The position numbers and the translations under genes are program-made. A stretch of 64,000 nt of DNA from Paenibacillus whitsoniae (GTDB taxonomy: Bacteria > Bacillota > Bacilli > Paenibacillales > NBRC-103111): positions 27,626 to 91,625 of the forward strand of contig NZ_RXHU01000094.1 in NCBI RefSeq assembly GCF_003955665.1, read 5' to 3'. Positions 8,471 through 17,014 of this stretch are shown here, piece by piece; within the stretch, counting starts at the first letter, position 1; each line of letters begins with the position of its first letter. A model generated the notes under the pieces. The model ran no database searches, was not told the origin of the DNA, and saw nothing but the letters and a program-made list of their open reading frames with translations.

Positions 8471-8498
8471 TTGATTTATATATAACACGTGTTATTAT
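8471..8498 (+). promoter_or_regulatory. Alpha-mannosidase promoter with LacI operator O1
   Basis: TTGATT (8471-8476), 16-base spacer, TATTAT (8493-8498). The palindrome ATAACACGTGTTAT (8482-8495) overlaps spacer and -10. The palindrome begins the same distance after the TTG as in the LacI-gene promoter at 6541. Confidence 0.75.
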
Positions 8499-8532
8499 AG
8501 CAATAGAGGAAAGAGAGTTTTTATTTTAGGTA

Positions 8533-8546
8533 ATAACACGTGTTAT
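8533..8546 (+). promoter_or_regulatory. LacI operator O2
   Basis: A second perfect ATAACACGTGTTAT, centred 51 bases (about five helical turns) after O1 and 20 bases before the GH38 start codon. The in-phase spacing would allow a repressor dimer pair or a roadblock to elongation. Confidence 0.75.
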
Positions 8547-8566
8547 ATAACAAGGAGGCTTGTCAC

Positions 8567-11500
8567 ATGTTCTGGACAGAGGAGAAACTGGAGCAGCGCT
8601 TAAAAGAGTTGGAAGGGTACCGCTATCGCGATTCGCGTCCGATCGGTTCGTGGACGTTTATACCGGATGAGAAGAAATTAAACGGCGTTAGACCGCCGAA
8701 CGAGCCGACGACTACGGAAGCTGCGATGATACGCATCGGCGAACGCTGGAAAGGCCGCGACACGTATGTGTGGCTGCGGCAGCGCGTCGCCATCCCTTCC
8801 GAATGGTCGGGACGCACGGTGGTCGGACGGTTCGACTTCGGGGAGACGGGGGCTGGGCATAACTCGGGCTTTGAGTCGCTGCTGTATGTGGACGGGGAGC
8901 CGTTTCAAGGCGTCGATTCCAACCATACGGAAGTATTCTTGCAGCCGGAATGGATTGGAAGCGAGATCGATCTCTGTTTCCGGTTATGGTCCGGCCTGGA
9001 GGGCGGCGGCAAGCCGCAGGAACAGGAGCATCAGCTGCGGAGAGCGGAGTTGGCCTTACTGGACGAGACCGCCGATGACTTATACTATACAGGCCGTGCT
9101 GTACTGCATACGGTGAAGGTGCTGGGAGCTGATCAGCCGGAGCGTTATGAGATGCTGAAGGCGCTGGATAACGCCTTTAAGCGCGTTGATTGGTCCAGGC
9201 CGGGCTCGGAGGCCTATTACGCTTCGATCGGGGAGGCAGCGGGCGCGCTGCGAGAATCCGTGGCCTCGTGGGAGAAACGCAGCCCGATTACGGTACAATG
9301 TATCGGCCATACGCATATCGATGTCGCGTGGCTGTGGCGGCTGACGCATACCCGTGAGAAAGCGGCTCGCTCTTTTTCCACGGTATTGCGGCTGATGGAG
9401 AAGTATCCGGAATATGTGTTTTTGCAGACGCAGCCTCAGCTGTATGAATATATCAAAGAAGATTACCCGGACATCTATGAGAACATCAAACAGCGTATCA
9501 AGGAAGGCCGCTGGGAGGCGGGCGGCGCTATGTGGCTGGAAGCGGACTGCAATCTGACGAGCGGGGAGTCGCTTGTTCGGCAGCTCCTGTACGGAACCCG
9601 CTTCCTGAAACAGGAGTTCGGCGTGAGCTGCAAGTATTTATGGCTGCCGGACGTGTTCGGCTACAGTTGGGCCTTGCCGCAAATTTTGAAAAAAGCCGGC
9701 ATCGATACGTTCATGACGACCAAAATCAGTTGGAACCAGTACAACCGGATGCCGCACGACACGTTCATCTGGCGGGGAATCGACGGTTCCGAGGTGCTGA
9801 CGCATTTTGTGACGACGCCGGAGGTTCCTGGCTCGACAGTCTGGTGGTACACGTATAACGGCTTGATCGAGCCATATGCCGTGAAAGGCATTTGGGACAC
9901 ATACCGCGATAAAGGCATTAACCAGGAACTGCTGCTCTCCTACGGCTACGGCGATGGGGGCGGCGGCGTGAACCGCGATATGCTGGAGATGCGGCGCCGT
10001 TTGGACGAACTGCCGGGCTTGCCGAACGTGAAGACGGGACTTGCGGGCGATTATTTTGAGAAGCTCCAGGAGACGGTAGCAAATACGGATCAATATGTGC
10101 ACACCTGGGACGGCGAACTGTATCTCGAGTATCACCGGGGCACTTATACGAGCCAAGCGTATAACAAGCGCATGAATCGCAAGCTGGAACTTCAGTATCG
10201 GGATGCCGAATGGCTGCAGACACTGAGCGGGATCCTCGGCGCCGGCTGGCAGACGTACCCGCAGGCGAAGCTTTACAAGGGTTGGAAGACGATTTTGCGC
10301 AATCAATTCCACGATATTATTCCAGGCTCCTCCATCCCTGAAGTGTATGAGGATTCGCGTTTGGAGTATGCGGAAGCAGAGGCATGGGGCTTGGAAGCGC
10401 AGATGAGCGCGGCCCAAGCGTTAACGGCGGAAGCGTCTGGGTCCTGGACGATATGGAACGGAGCGTCCAACGTTCGCACGGAATTGGTACGAATTCCCGC
10501 TGAACCTGGCATGGAAGCGGGCTACTGGCTCACCGCAGACGGCAAGGCGCTTGGGGCTGTGCATGTGGACGGCGTCTGGAAGGTTCGCGTGGTTGACGTA
10601 CCGCCATTGGGCGGACTGACCATTCGCTTTGAAGCGTCGACGCAACCGACTGCGCCGGAAGTTTCATCCGTGTTCACCTATGAGGACAGCAGGTTGTTGA
10701 CGCCATTCTATGAGCTGGAGTGGAACGCATATGGGCAGTTGACACGTTTGTACGATCGGCAGGCGAAACGCGAGGTTCTCGCCGATGGCGCGCGGGGCAA
10801 CGTGCTGCAAGTGTTCGAAGACAAACCGAAGATGTTCGAGGCGTGGGATATTGATCTGTTCTACCAGGAAAAGATGCGGGAAATCCAGCAGCTTGAATCC
10901 GTGAGTCTGATTGAAAAAGACGCATACAGCGCGGTTCTGCGCTTCGCATGGCGGTATATGGACTCGCACATTGTTCAGCATGTGACCGTTTATGCGGACA
11001 GCCGGCGCATCGATTTTGCCACAGAAGTCGATTGGCACGAGCAGCAGCAGCTGTTAAAGGTTGCTTTTCCTGTGCGCATCCGTGCGACGGAAGCGACGTA
11101 TGACATTCAGTTTGGCAACGTCAAACGCCCGACACATTGGAATACGAGCTGGGATTACGCACGCTTCGAATCGGTTGCGCACCAATGGGTGGACCTGTCC
11201 GAGCGAGGCTATGGCGTTTCCCTGCTGAATGACTGCAAATACGGTCACGACATCAAGGACAACGTGATCCGTCTGACCTTGATTAAATCCGCCACCTATC
11301 CGGATCCGACTGCGGACCAAGGCCATCATCTTTTTACATATTCGCTGCTGCCCCATCGGGGGGATTGGGTTGCCGCAGGCACCGCACAGGAAGCCGCATC
11401 GCTGAATCAGCCGTTGATGCTGGGCACGGGAGCCGCTGCCGTAACGGGCAAGTCGCTACTTCGGCTGGATGCGGATCATGTGATCATCGACGTGGTGAAG

Positions 11501-11716
11501 AAAGCCGAAGACAGCGAGCGGGTTATCGTCCGGCTGCATGAATTTACGGGAGCCAGCGGCAGTGTGACGCTTTCTAGCGATTTCCGCATCGTCTCCTGGC
11601 AGGAGACGAACCTGTTGGAAGAGCCGATCAGCCCATTGCTGGAAGGGGCGGCGCTCTCTTTTGACATCAAGCCGTATGAAATTAAAACGTTCGTGATCGA
11701 GATGACCCAAGCGTAA
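8567..11716 (+). CDS. GH38 alpha-mannosidase
   Basis: 1049 residues from the ATG at 8567 (AAGGAGG at 8552-8558); a GTG at 8540 falls inside the operator and is unlikely. The catalytic GH38 domain carries the zinc-binding GHTHIDVAWLW with H248, H250 and D252, and the nucleophile D362 in LPDVFGYSW. The middle three-helix domain and the C-terminal beta-sandwich domains follow at normal length for bacterial enzymes of about 1000-1050 residues. There is no signal peptide, so it acts in the cytoplasm, releasing mannose from imported alpha-mannosides. It is transcribed alone between a LacI-controlled promoter and the hairpin at 11773. Specific linkage preference is not readable. Confidence 0.95.
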   Translation: MFWTEEKLEQRLKELEGYRYRDSRPIGSWTFIPDEKKLNGVRPPNEPTTTEAAMIRIGERWKGRDTYVWLRQRVAIPSEWSGRTVVGRFDFGETGAGHNSGFESLLYVDGEPFQGVDSNHTEVFLQPEWIGSEIDLCFRLWSGLEGGGKPQEQEHQLRRAELALLDETADDLYYTGRAVLHTVKVLGADQPERYEMLKALDNAFKRVDWSRPGSEAYYASIGEAAGALRESVASWEKRSPITVQCIGHTHIDVAWLWRLTHTREKAARSFSTVLRLMEKYPEYVFLQTQPQLYEYIKEDYPDIYENIKQRIKEGRWEAGGAMWLEADCNLTSGESLVRQLLYGTRFLKQEFGVSCKYLWLPDVFGYSWALPQILKKAGIDTFMTTKISWNQYNRMPHDTFIWRGIDGSEVLTHFVTTPEVPGSTVWWYTYNGLIEPYAVKGIWDTYRDKGINQELLLSYGYGDGGGGVNRDMLEMRRRLDELPGLPNVKTGLAGDYFEKLQETVANTDQYVHTWDGELYLEYHRGTYTSQAYNKRMNRKLELQYRDAEWLQTLSGILGAGWQTYPQAKLYKGWKTILRNQFHDIIPGSSIPEVYEDSRLEYAEAEAWGLEAQMSAAQALTAEASGSWTIWNGASNVRTELVRIPAEPGMEAGYWLTADGKALGAVHVDGVWKVRVVDVPPLGGLTIRFEASTQPTAPEVSSVFTYEDSRLLTPFYELEWNAYGQLTRLYDRQAKREVLADGARGNVLQVFEDKPKMFEAWDIDLFYQEKMREIQQLESVSLIEKDAYSAVLRFAWRYMDSHIVQHVTVYADSRRIDFATEVDWHEQQQLLKVAFPVRIRATEATYDIQFGNVKRPTHWNTSWDYARFESVAHQWVDLSERGYGVSLLNDCKYGHDIKDNVIRLTLIKSATYPDPTADQGHHLFTYSLLPHRGDWVAAGTAQEAASLNQPLMLGTGAAAVTGKSLLRLDADHVIIDVVKKAEDSERVIVRLHEFTGASGSVTLSSDFRIVSWQETNLLEEPISPLLEGAALSFDIKPYEIKTFVIEMTQA

Positions 11717-11772
11717 TTTACGGGAATTTGCACGTCTCTATTCGTCCCGTAGAAAATGTCGTCACGCCTGCT

Positions 11773-11804
11773 AAAAAGCTGAAGCCCCTGGGCCTCAGCT
11801 TTTT
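11773..11804. terminator. Bidirectional terminator between GH38 and GH105 genes
   Basis: AAAAAGCTGA (11773-11782) pairs with TCAGCTTTTT (11795-11804), with an inner GCC/GGC. The A and T runs flank it, so it serves both convergent genes. Confidence 0.85.
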
Positions 11805-11812
11805 CTTCGTTC

Positions 11813-12943
11813 TTATCTTTGCGTTGCCAAGCTCATTTCCACGCACATGAGGATAAAAGCGCCGGCGCCATGCAGATCGTTCTCGCTTGTTGGGCGGGCG
11901 ATGTAGTGCGCGTAGTCGCCGATGCCGGTGCCGATGCAAATGTTGCCGATGATGAGACGGCCATTCTCGTCAAAGGTCAGCGTGTCGATCACGCCTTGGT
12001 AGCCTTTCCATGCCGCTTCCATGTAGGCAGGGTCCAGGTAGCCGAAGCGAACGGCTTTGGCAATCGCATGCACGTACAGTGCCGTGCAGGAGTTTTCCAG
12101 CCAATTGTCGGTGCGGTCGCCTTTATCGACGACTTGATACCAAAGGCCTGTCGCAGGATCTTGGTACTTCACCAAAGCGACCAGCAAGTCTTGAAGAATC
12201 TCGACCAACGCAGCTTTGTCCGGATGATCCGCAGGCATGTACTCGAACATCTCGAGCAGGGCAACCGGGTACCAGCCAATCGCACGACCCCAGAATTCAG
12301 GCGCCAGACCGGTCTCCGGATCCGCCCAAGCAACCGCTTTTGTCTCATCCCAGCCGTGATACAGCAGACCTGTGGCAGGATCTTTCGTATGCTTCGCCAT
12401 CAGCAGCGCCTGGAACGTCATCATGTCGACATAGCTGCTGTCGCCGAATGTTTGACCGTACTGGACGGCAATCGGGCCTGCCATATACAACCCGTCCAGC
12501 CACATTTGATTCGGGTATTTTCCTTTATGCCAGAAGCCGCCGGACGGATTGGTCGGCCATTCTTTTAGCAAAGGCACGAGGGTGTGCAAAGCTTTTTCAT
12601 AGCGTGAATCGCCCGTTTGTTCGAGCAAATTGAACAGCAGTACGCCGGGCTGAATGTCATCCAGCTCATCCGGATTGAATTTTTTGATGCTGCCGTCAGG
12701 CTGCACCTGACTGTCCACCCAGCGCTTCAGGTAGCTGTAGTATTTCTCTTTTTTCGTTTCTTTCCAGCATTTTTCCATGCCTGATAAGAATACGCCTTGG
12801 TGGTAGTGGAAGCGATCCGGTGGCAGCACTTCCGGCTCAAATTTGGCCATCAGCGCTTCGCAGGCTTTTTCCGCCCACTCGATTGGTGTATATTCGGCCC
12901 GGTTCAAGCCGTTCGTTTGCAAATTGGATTCTGAAGCACGCAT
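11813..12943 (-). CDS. GH105 unsaturated rhamnogalacturonyl hydrolase (YteR/YesR type)
   Basis: 376 residues; ATG at 12943 with AAGGAGG nine bases upstream. An (alpha/alpha)6 barrel enzyme that removes the unsaturated galacturonate left at the non-reducing end by rhamnogalacturonan lyases, in the cytoplasm (no signal peptide). Family marks: HYHQGVFLSGM, NQMWLDGLYMAGP with the catalytic aspartate at D150, EFWGRAIGWYPVAL, and the C-terminal GTGIGDY...RPTSENDLHG. It is divergent from an AraC gene, which is the likely regulator. GH88 is the alternative family but MWLDGLYM favours GH105. Confidence 0.92.
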   Translation of the reverse strand: MRASESNLQTNGLNRAEYTPIEWAEKACEALMAKFEPEVLPPDRFHYHQGVFLSGMEKCWKETKKEKYYSYLKRWVDSQVQPDGSIKKFNPDELDDIQPGVLLFNLLEQTGDSRYEKALHTLVPLLKEWPTNPSGGFWHKGKYPNQMWLDGLYMAGPIAVQYGQTFGDSSYVDMMTFQALLMAKHTKDPATGLLYHGWDETKAVAWADPETGLAPEFWGRAIGWYPVALLEMFEYMPADHPDKAALVEILQDLLVALVKYQDPATGLWYQVVDKGDRTDNWLENSCTALYVHAIAKAVRFGYLDPAYMEAAWKGYQGVIDTLTFDENGRLIIGNICIGTGIGDYAHYIARPTSENDLHGAGAFILMCVEMSLATQR

Positions 12944-13032
12944 GTGGTGGATTCCTCCTTCAATTGATTACCCCTATCTTACCAGAGGAATCTGTACATT
13001 TTTTGCTGAATACCACGAAAATTACTTATATC

Positions 13033-13060
13033 TTGCAGGAAACGCGGACGGGTGTATAAT
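13033..13060 (+). promoter_or_regulatory. Sigma-A promoter of the AraC gene
   Basis: TTGCAG (13033-13038), 16-base spacer and a perfect TATAAT (13055-13060), 31 bases before the ATG at 13092. Confidence 0.7.
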
Positions 13061-13091
13061 AAAAGGCAAACCGAAGGGGAGGCAGCCCGCA

Positions 13092-13925
13092 ATGGAGAGT
13101 TTTCGTTACGACAACGGCGACGGGACGTTCCTCGTGTCCTATCGGGAGGCGCTCAGCCACCATATGCCGACCAGCCATTTTCACAGCACGTTTGAAATTT
13201 ATTATTTGTTGTCCGGCAAACGGGAGTTTTTTATCAAAGACAGGACGATGGTGATGCAAGAAGGTGATGTGATCATCATTGCGCCGAATATTCTCCACCG
13301 TACGACGAACGCGGATCAGCCGAGGCATGAGCGGCTTATCGTGAATATGCACGAAAACTATATGGCTGCCGTAAATGGGACCTATCGCGATACGCTGCAG
13401 CCGTTGTTCGACAACGAGTATCTCGTTGTGCGCTGCTCCTTGCAGGATCGGCTGGCGATTGAGGCGCTTGCCCAAGCGATTGTCCGCGAGATGCAGGAGC
13501 GGAAATCCGGCTTTGACATGTATGCGCAGACGCTCGTCTTGCAGCTCCTCATTATTTGCTGCCGGCACGTCAAGATGAACCGCCAGGATTCGGTGGAATC
13601 GCCGAGCCCGATGCATGAACGCATCTCGGAGATTGTCCGCTACATGAACGAAAACTATGCGCAGGAGCTCTCGCTGCAAGTGCTGGCCGACACGTTTTAT
13701 GTCAGTCCTTATTATTTGAGTCGTTTTTTTAAAGAAGCGACGGGTTTCACGTTTGTGGAATATTTGAACAGCGTGCGGGTGAAGGAGGCAAAAAAACTGC
13801 TGGAGCATTCGGGCATGAAAGTCAGTCTGATCGCGAAAAAGGTCGGGTTCGGCAGTGTGACGAATTTCGGCAGGGTGTTCAAGTCCGTGACGGGGCACGT
13901 GCCGCTCTATTATCGAAAAGCATAA
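13092..13925 (+). CDS. AraC-family regulator with N-terminal cupin
   Basis: 277 residues from the ATG at 13092, preceded by AAGGGGAGG; upstream in-frame codons extend through the promoter and are not used. The cupin-like domain carries H/E ligands in HFHSTFEIYYLLSGKREFF and GDVIIIAPNILHRT. The two C-terminal helix-turn-helix motifs are LQVLADTFYVSPYYLSRFFK and VSLIAKKVGFGSVTNFGRVF. It lies between, and probably controls, the GH105 gene (divergent, 148-base shared promoter region) and the GH43 gene (convergent). Confidence 0.92.
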   Translation: MESFRYDNGDGTFLVSYREALSHHMPTSHFHSTFEIYYLLSGKREFFIKDRTMVMQEGDVIIIAPNILHRTTNADQPRHERLIVNMHENYMAAVNGTYRDTLQPLFDNEYLVVRCSLQDRLAIEALAQAIVREMQERKSGFDMYAQTLVLQLLIICCRHVKMNRQDSVESPSPMHERISEIVRYMNENYAQELSLQVLADTFYVSPYYLSRFFKEATGFTFVEYLNSVRVKEAKKLLEHSGMKVSLIAKKVGFGSVTNFGRVFKSVTGHVPLYYRKA

Positions 13926-13955
13926 ACGGAGCCGCGCGGGAAGCGGGCTCCGTTT
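13924..13955. terminator. Bidirectional terminator between AraC and GH43 genes
   Basis: AAACGGAGCC (13924-13933) pairs with GGCTCCGTTT (13946-13955). It begins at the AraC stop codon and ends just before the GH43 stop, serving both convergent genes. Confidence 0.8.
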
Positions 13956-13966
13956 CCATATAGAGA

Positions 13967-14950
13967 CTACTCGCCGTAAGGATCGATCGTTTGAATCGTG
14001 CCGTCGCTGTTATAGTGCAGTTCGGCATATTTGACGCAGCGCTTGTGATTGACGCCGTCGGACAGCGAGCAGTCGTGGTAGAACAAATACCATTTCTCTC
14101 CAACTTGCAAGATGGAGTGATGCGTTGTCCATCCGATGACAGGTGTCAGTATGGTGCCTTTGAACACATACGGCCCCTCGGGATTGCGGCTTATGGCGTA
14201 GACAAGTTTGTGGGTCGTTCCGGTTGAGTAGGACAAGTAGTAATAACCTTTAAACTTATGTACCCACGGCCCCTCAAAGTAGCGGCGGTCTTCGTCGCCG
14301 GCTAGGATCGGCTTTCCATCTTCATCGATGATGGAAATTTCACGCGGAGGCGCGGCGAAAGAAAGCATATCCTCGCTGAGCTCTGCGAAGCGTGGACCCA
14401 ATGCAGGAGCGGAAGGGTCTGGCCCCGCTGCGTCCGGCAGGAAAGCGCCGGTCTGCCATTTCTCGAGCTGGCCGCCCCAGAGTCCGCCGAAGAACATGTA
14501 GGCGCGGTTATCTTCATCGACTAGCACCGCAGGATCAATGCTGTAGCTGCCTGCGATATAGCTAGGCTGCGACTGGAAAGGTCCGGCCGGCGAGGAGCTT
14601 GTCGCTACGCCGATTCGGAAGATGCCGTCGTGATCTCTGGCCGGAAAGAACAAATAGTAAGTATTGTTCTTATACGCCGCATCAGGGGCCCAGAGCTGCT
14701 GAGACGCCCAAGGGATATCCCGGAGGTGCAGCGCTTCGCCATGATCGACGCAAGGAGAATCGAAATCGTCCAGTGAGAGAACGTGATAGTCTTCCATGGC
14801 GTATTGATCGCCATTGTCGTTGCTGGGCCCATCGTGATCCAGATCGTGGGAGGGATAAATATAAATTTTGCCTTCAAAGACGTGGGCGGAAGGGTCAGCG
14901 GTGTAGATATGCGTGACTAACGGTTCTTTGGGCTTAACGGATGGCTTCAT
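13967..14950 (-). CDS. GH43 glycosidase (arabinofuranosidase/xylosidase type)
   Basis: 327 residues, single-domain five-blade beta-propeller. The three carboxylates are recognisable: base D19 (YTADPSAHVF), pKa-modulating D139 (SYSIDPAVL) and acid E226 (YFEGPWVHK). The segments GKIYIYPSHD and YYYLSYSTGTTH are typical of the subfamily acting on arabinoxylan or arabinan side chains. No signal peptide, so cytoplasmic. A TATAAT on the minus strand (plus 15021-15026) lies about 70 bases before the ATG. It pairs with the GH105 gene in a small pectin/hemicellulose cluster around the AraC gene. Exact substrate is uncertain. Confidence 0.9.
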   Translation of the reverse strand: MKPSVKPKEPLVTHIYTADPSAHVFEGKIYIYPSHDLDHDGPSNDNGDQYAMEDYHVLSLDDFDSPCVDHGEALHLRDIPWASQQLWAPDAAYKNNTYYLFFPARDHDGIFRIGVATSSSPAGPFQSQPSYIAGSYSIDPAVLVDEDNRAYMFFGGLWGGQLEKWQTGAFLPDAAGPDPSAPALGPRFAELSEDMLSFAAPPREISIIDEDGKPILAGDEDRRYFEGPWVHKFKGYYYLSYSTGTTHKLVYAISRNPEGPYVFKGTILTPVIGWTTHHSILQVGEKWYLFYHDCSLSDGVNHKRCVKYAELHYNSDGTIQTIDPYGE

Positions 14951-15184
14951 GCGGCTCTCGCACTCCTCACAAGAATTTAGGATCTACATAGTTAGTTTAA
15001 TAAACGAACTTACTATTTCTATTATAGGCGATCCCGGCAAAACATCAAGTCTTATCTTTCCGCGATGTCCACACGGCAGTCCAACGTGCCTCTTTTCAAA
15101 TCATGGCGAAAATCCTCTACAATAAGACGAGCATGTCAATGCGGAAGATGAGTTCCGCTCACTTCACGAAGGGAAGGATGTCCC

Positions 15185-17014
15185 ATGCGAGCCTTGTCCA
15201 AATTGAGCCCGAGCGGCTGGTTCCGCAATCTGCTCATTCGCCATAAAATCATGTTCATCTACGTCCCGCTGATTTTCATCCCGCTGCTTGTGCTCGGGGT
15301 TGTGTCCAACCAAATGTATACGAATGCCATTATTAAAAAGACGATCAAGAACGTCACGGACAATTCTTCGCTCATTATCACCCGGATCAATGGGATGTTG
15401 ACAAACGTGGAAGGCTGCGCGAATATGCTCACGATCAACTTGAACAGGGTGCTGGTGGACGAAGTCCTGACAAGCGGCGCCTCCGAGAACAATTTGCAGC
15501 TTTACACGCAGATTACGAATCAGCTCAGCTATGCGATGCTCGTTTTTCCGGATGTGCAATCCGCCGCGTTTATCGACAGCTCGCATAAAGTATACGGCTC
15601 GAATTTCCTTATGGAGCGAAATACGGCGGACATGCTGGCAAGCGATCTGCTGACACAAATCGACGCCTCGAACGGAACGAATCTCTGGTTCCCGATTCAG
15701 AAGCGGAACTACTTGACAGCGAGCCCCGACGACGCGGTGCTGACGTTGGGCAAGCGTATTGTGAATATCAACACGGGGCAAAAGCTGGGGCTGCTCGTGC
15801 TGAATCTGAAGGAAAGCTCGATTTCCGCGATTTACAGGACGATCGGTTCGATTCAGGACGGCAGCTATCTCATCGCGGACGGCCGCGGTCTCGTCATGTC
15901 CTCCCAGCATCCGCAGGAGCTGCTGCAGGAAGTGCAGGATCCCGAGCTGCGGGCGTGGATCGCCGCGAGCGACAACACGTCCGACTTGGCCACCTTCGAG
16001 AACGGAGCGAATGTCGTGGTCAGCTCGGAGCTGCCGCGCTTCGGCTGGAAGCTTGTGTCGATCGCGCCGCTGCACTCCCTGACGGCCGACACGCGTAAAA
16101 TAACCGTGCTGATCCTCCTGATCGGCGGGCTTTGTCTGTTATTTGCCGTTCTCGGCGCGACTGTCCTGTCGAAACTGATTGCGAAGCCGATCATGGGCCT
16201 TACCAAGCACATGAAAAAGGTCAAGGAAGGAAATCTGGAACTGGAATTCCCTGTAAATTCCGAGGACGAGCTCGGGATGCTTTCCTCTGGTTTTAACGCG
16301 ATGATTCGGCGTATCCAGGAGCTGCTGACGCGCATTAATTTTGAACAGAAGAAAAAGCGGGAGTACGAGCTGGCGCTCATTCAGGCGCAGATCAAGCCGC
16401 ATTTCCTATATAACACGCTGGACGTTATCTACACGCTGTCCGAAATGGGACGCGCGCGCGACGTGCAGCGGACGACGAAGGCGCTCGCGGACTTTTATCG
16501 CGTGGCGCTCAGCAAAGGGCGGGAAACGATTACCATTGCCGAGGAAATCCGCAATGTGAAGGACTATTTATCGATTCAGCGCATTCGCTACTCGGACGTG
16601 TTCAATTATGAACTCGACATTGAGAACGCCGTGCTGGACGGATTGATTCCGAAGCTGACCATTCAGCCGCTCGTTGAAAACGCGATCTACCATGGGTTAA
16701 AAACGAAGGGCTGCTTCGGGCATCTGCATGTCAGCGGAACGGTGGAAGCGGGAAAAATCAAAATCACCGTCCACGACGACGGCGTCGGAATGCCGCCGGA
16801 GCGGCTCCAGCAGCTGCAGCGCACCATAGAGGCGGAGCAGGAAGGGATTGGCTTCGGTTTGCGCAATGTGTGCAATCGCGTGAAGCTTTATTTTGGCGAG
16901 GAATACGGCCTTGAAATCAGCAGTGAGCGGGAAGCGGGGACGCGTGTAATCCTATGGCTGCCGAATTGGAATGAGGAAGGGGAACCACATGCAGAAAATA
17001 CTGATCGTAGATGA
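15185..17014 (+). CDS. YesM-type sensor histidine kinase
   Basis: 609 residues, ATG at 15185 after GAAGGGAAGG. Order: first membrane helix (about residues 23-40), extracellular double-Cache-like sensor (about 45-300), second helix (about 305-327), HAMP (about 330-380), kinase domain with the phospho-acceptor H406 in IKPHFLYNTL, then HATPase with LTIQPLVENAIYHG, DDGVGM and GIGFGLRNV. It overlaps the response regulator by 26 bases and stands upstream of a sugar-binding lipoprotein and two permeases, which it probably controls. Confidence 0.96.
   Translation: MRALSKLSPSGWFRNLLIRHKIMFIYVPLIFIPLLVLGVVSNQMYTNAIIKKTIKNVTDNSSLIITRINGMLTNVEGCANMLTINLNRVLVDEVLTSGASENNLQLYTQITNQLSYAMLVFPDVQSAAFIDSSHKVYGSNFLMERNTADMLASDLLTQIDASNGTNLWFPIQKRNYLTASPDDAVLTLGKRIVNINTGQKLGLLVLNLKESSISAIYRTIGSIQDGSYLIADGRGLVMSSQHPQELLQEVQDPELRAWIAASDNTSDLATFENGANVVVSSELPRFGWKLVSIAPLHSLTADTRKITVLILLIGGLCLLFAVLGATVLSKLIAKPIMGLTKHMKKVKEGNLELEFPVNSEDELGMLSSGFNAMIRRIQELLTRINFEQKKKREYELALIQAQIKPHFLYNTLDVIYTLSEMGRARDVQRTTKALADFYRVALSKGRETITIAEEIRNVKDYLSIQRIRYSDVFNYELDIENAVLDGLIPKLTIQPLVENAIYHGLKTKGCFGHLHVSGTVEAGKIKITVHDDGVGMPPERLQQLQRTIEAEQEGIGFGLRNVCNRVKLYFGEEYGLEISSEREAGTRVILWLPNWNEEGEPHAENTDRR

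Noticed and set aside
12843..13091. N-terminal extension of the AraC protein at 13092
   Set aside because: The frame is open upstream, but it crosses the TTGCAG/TATAAT promoter and the best ribosome site is right before 13092.
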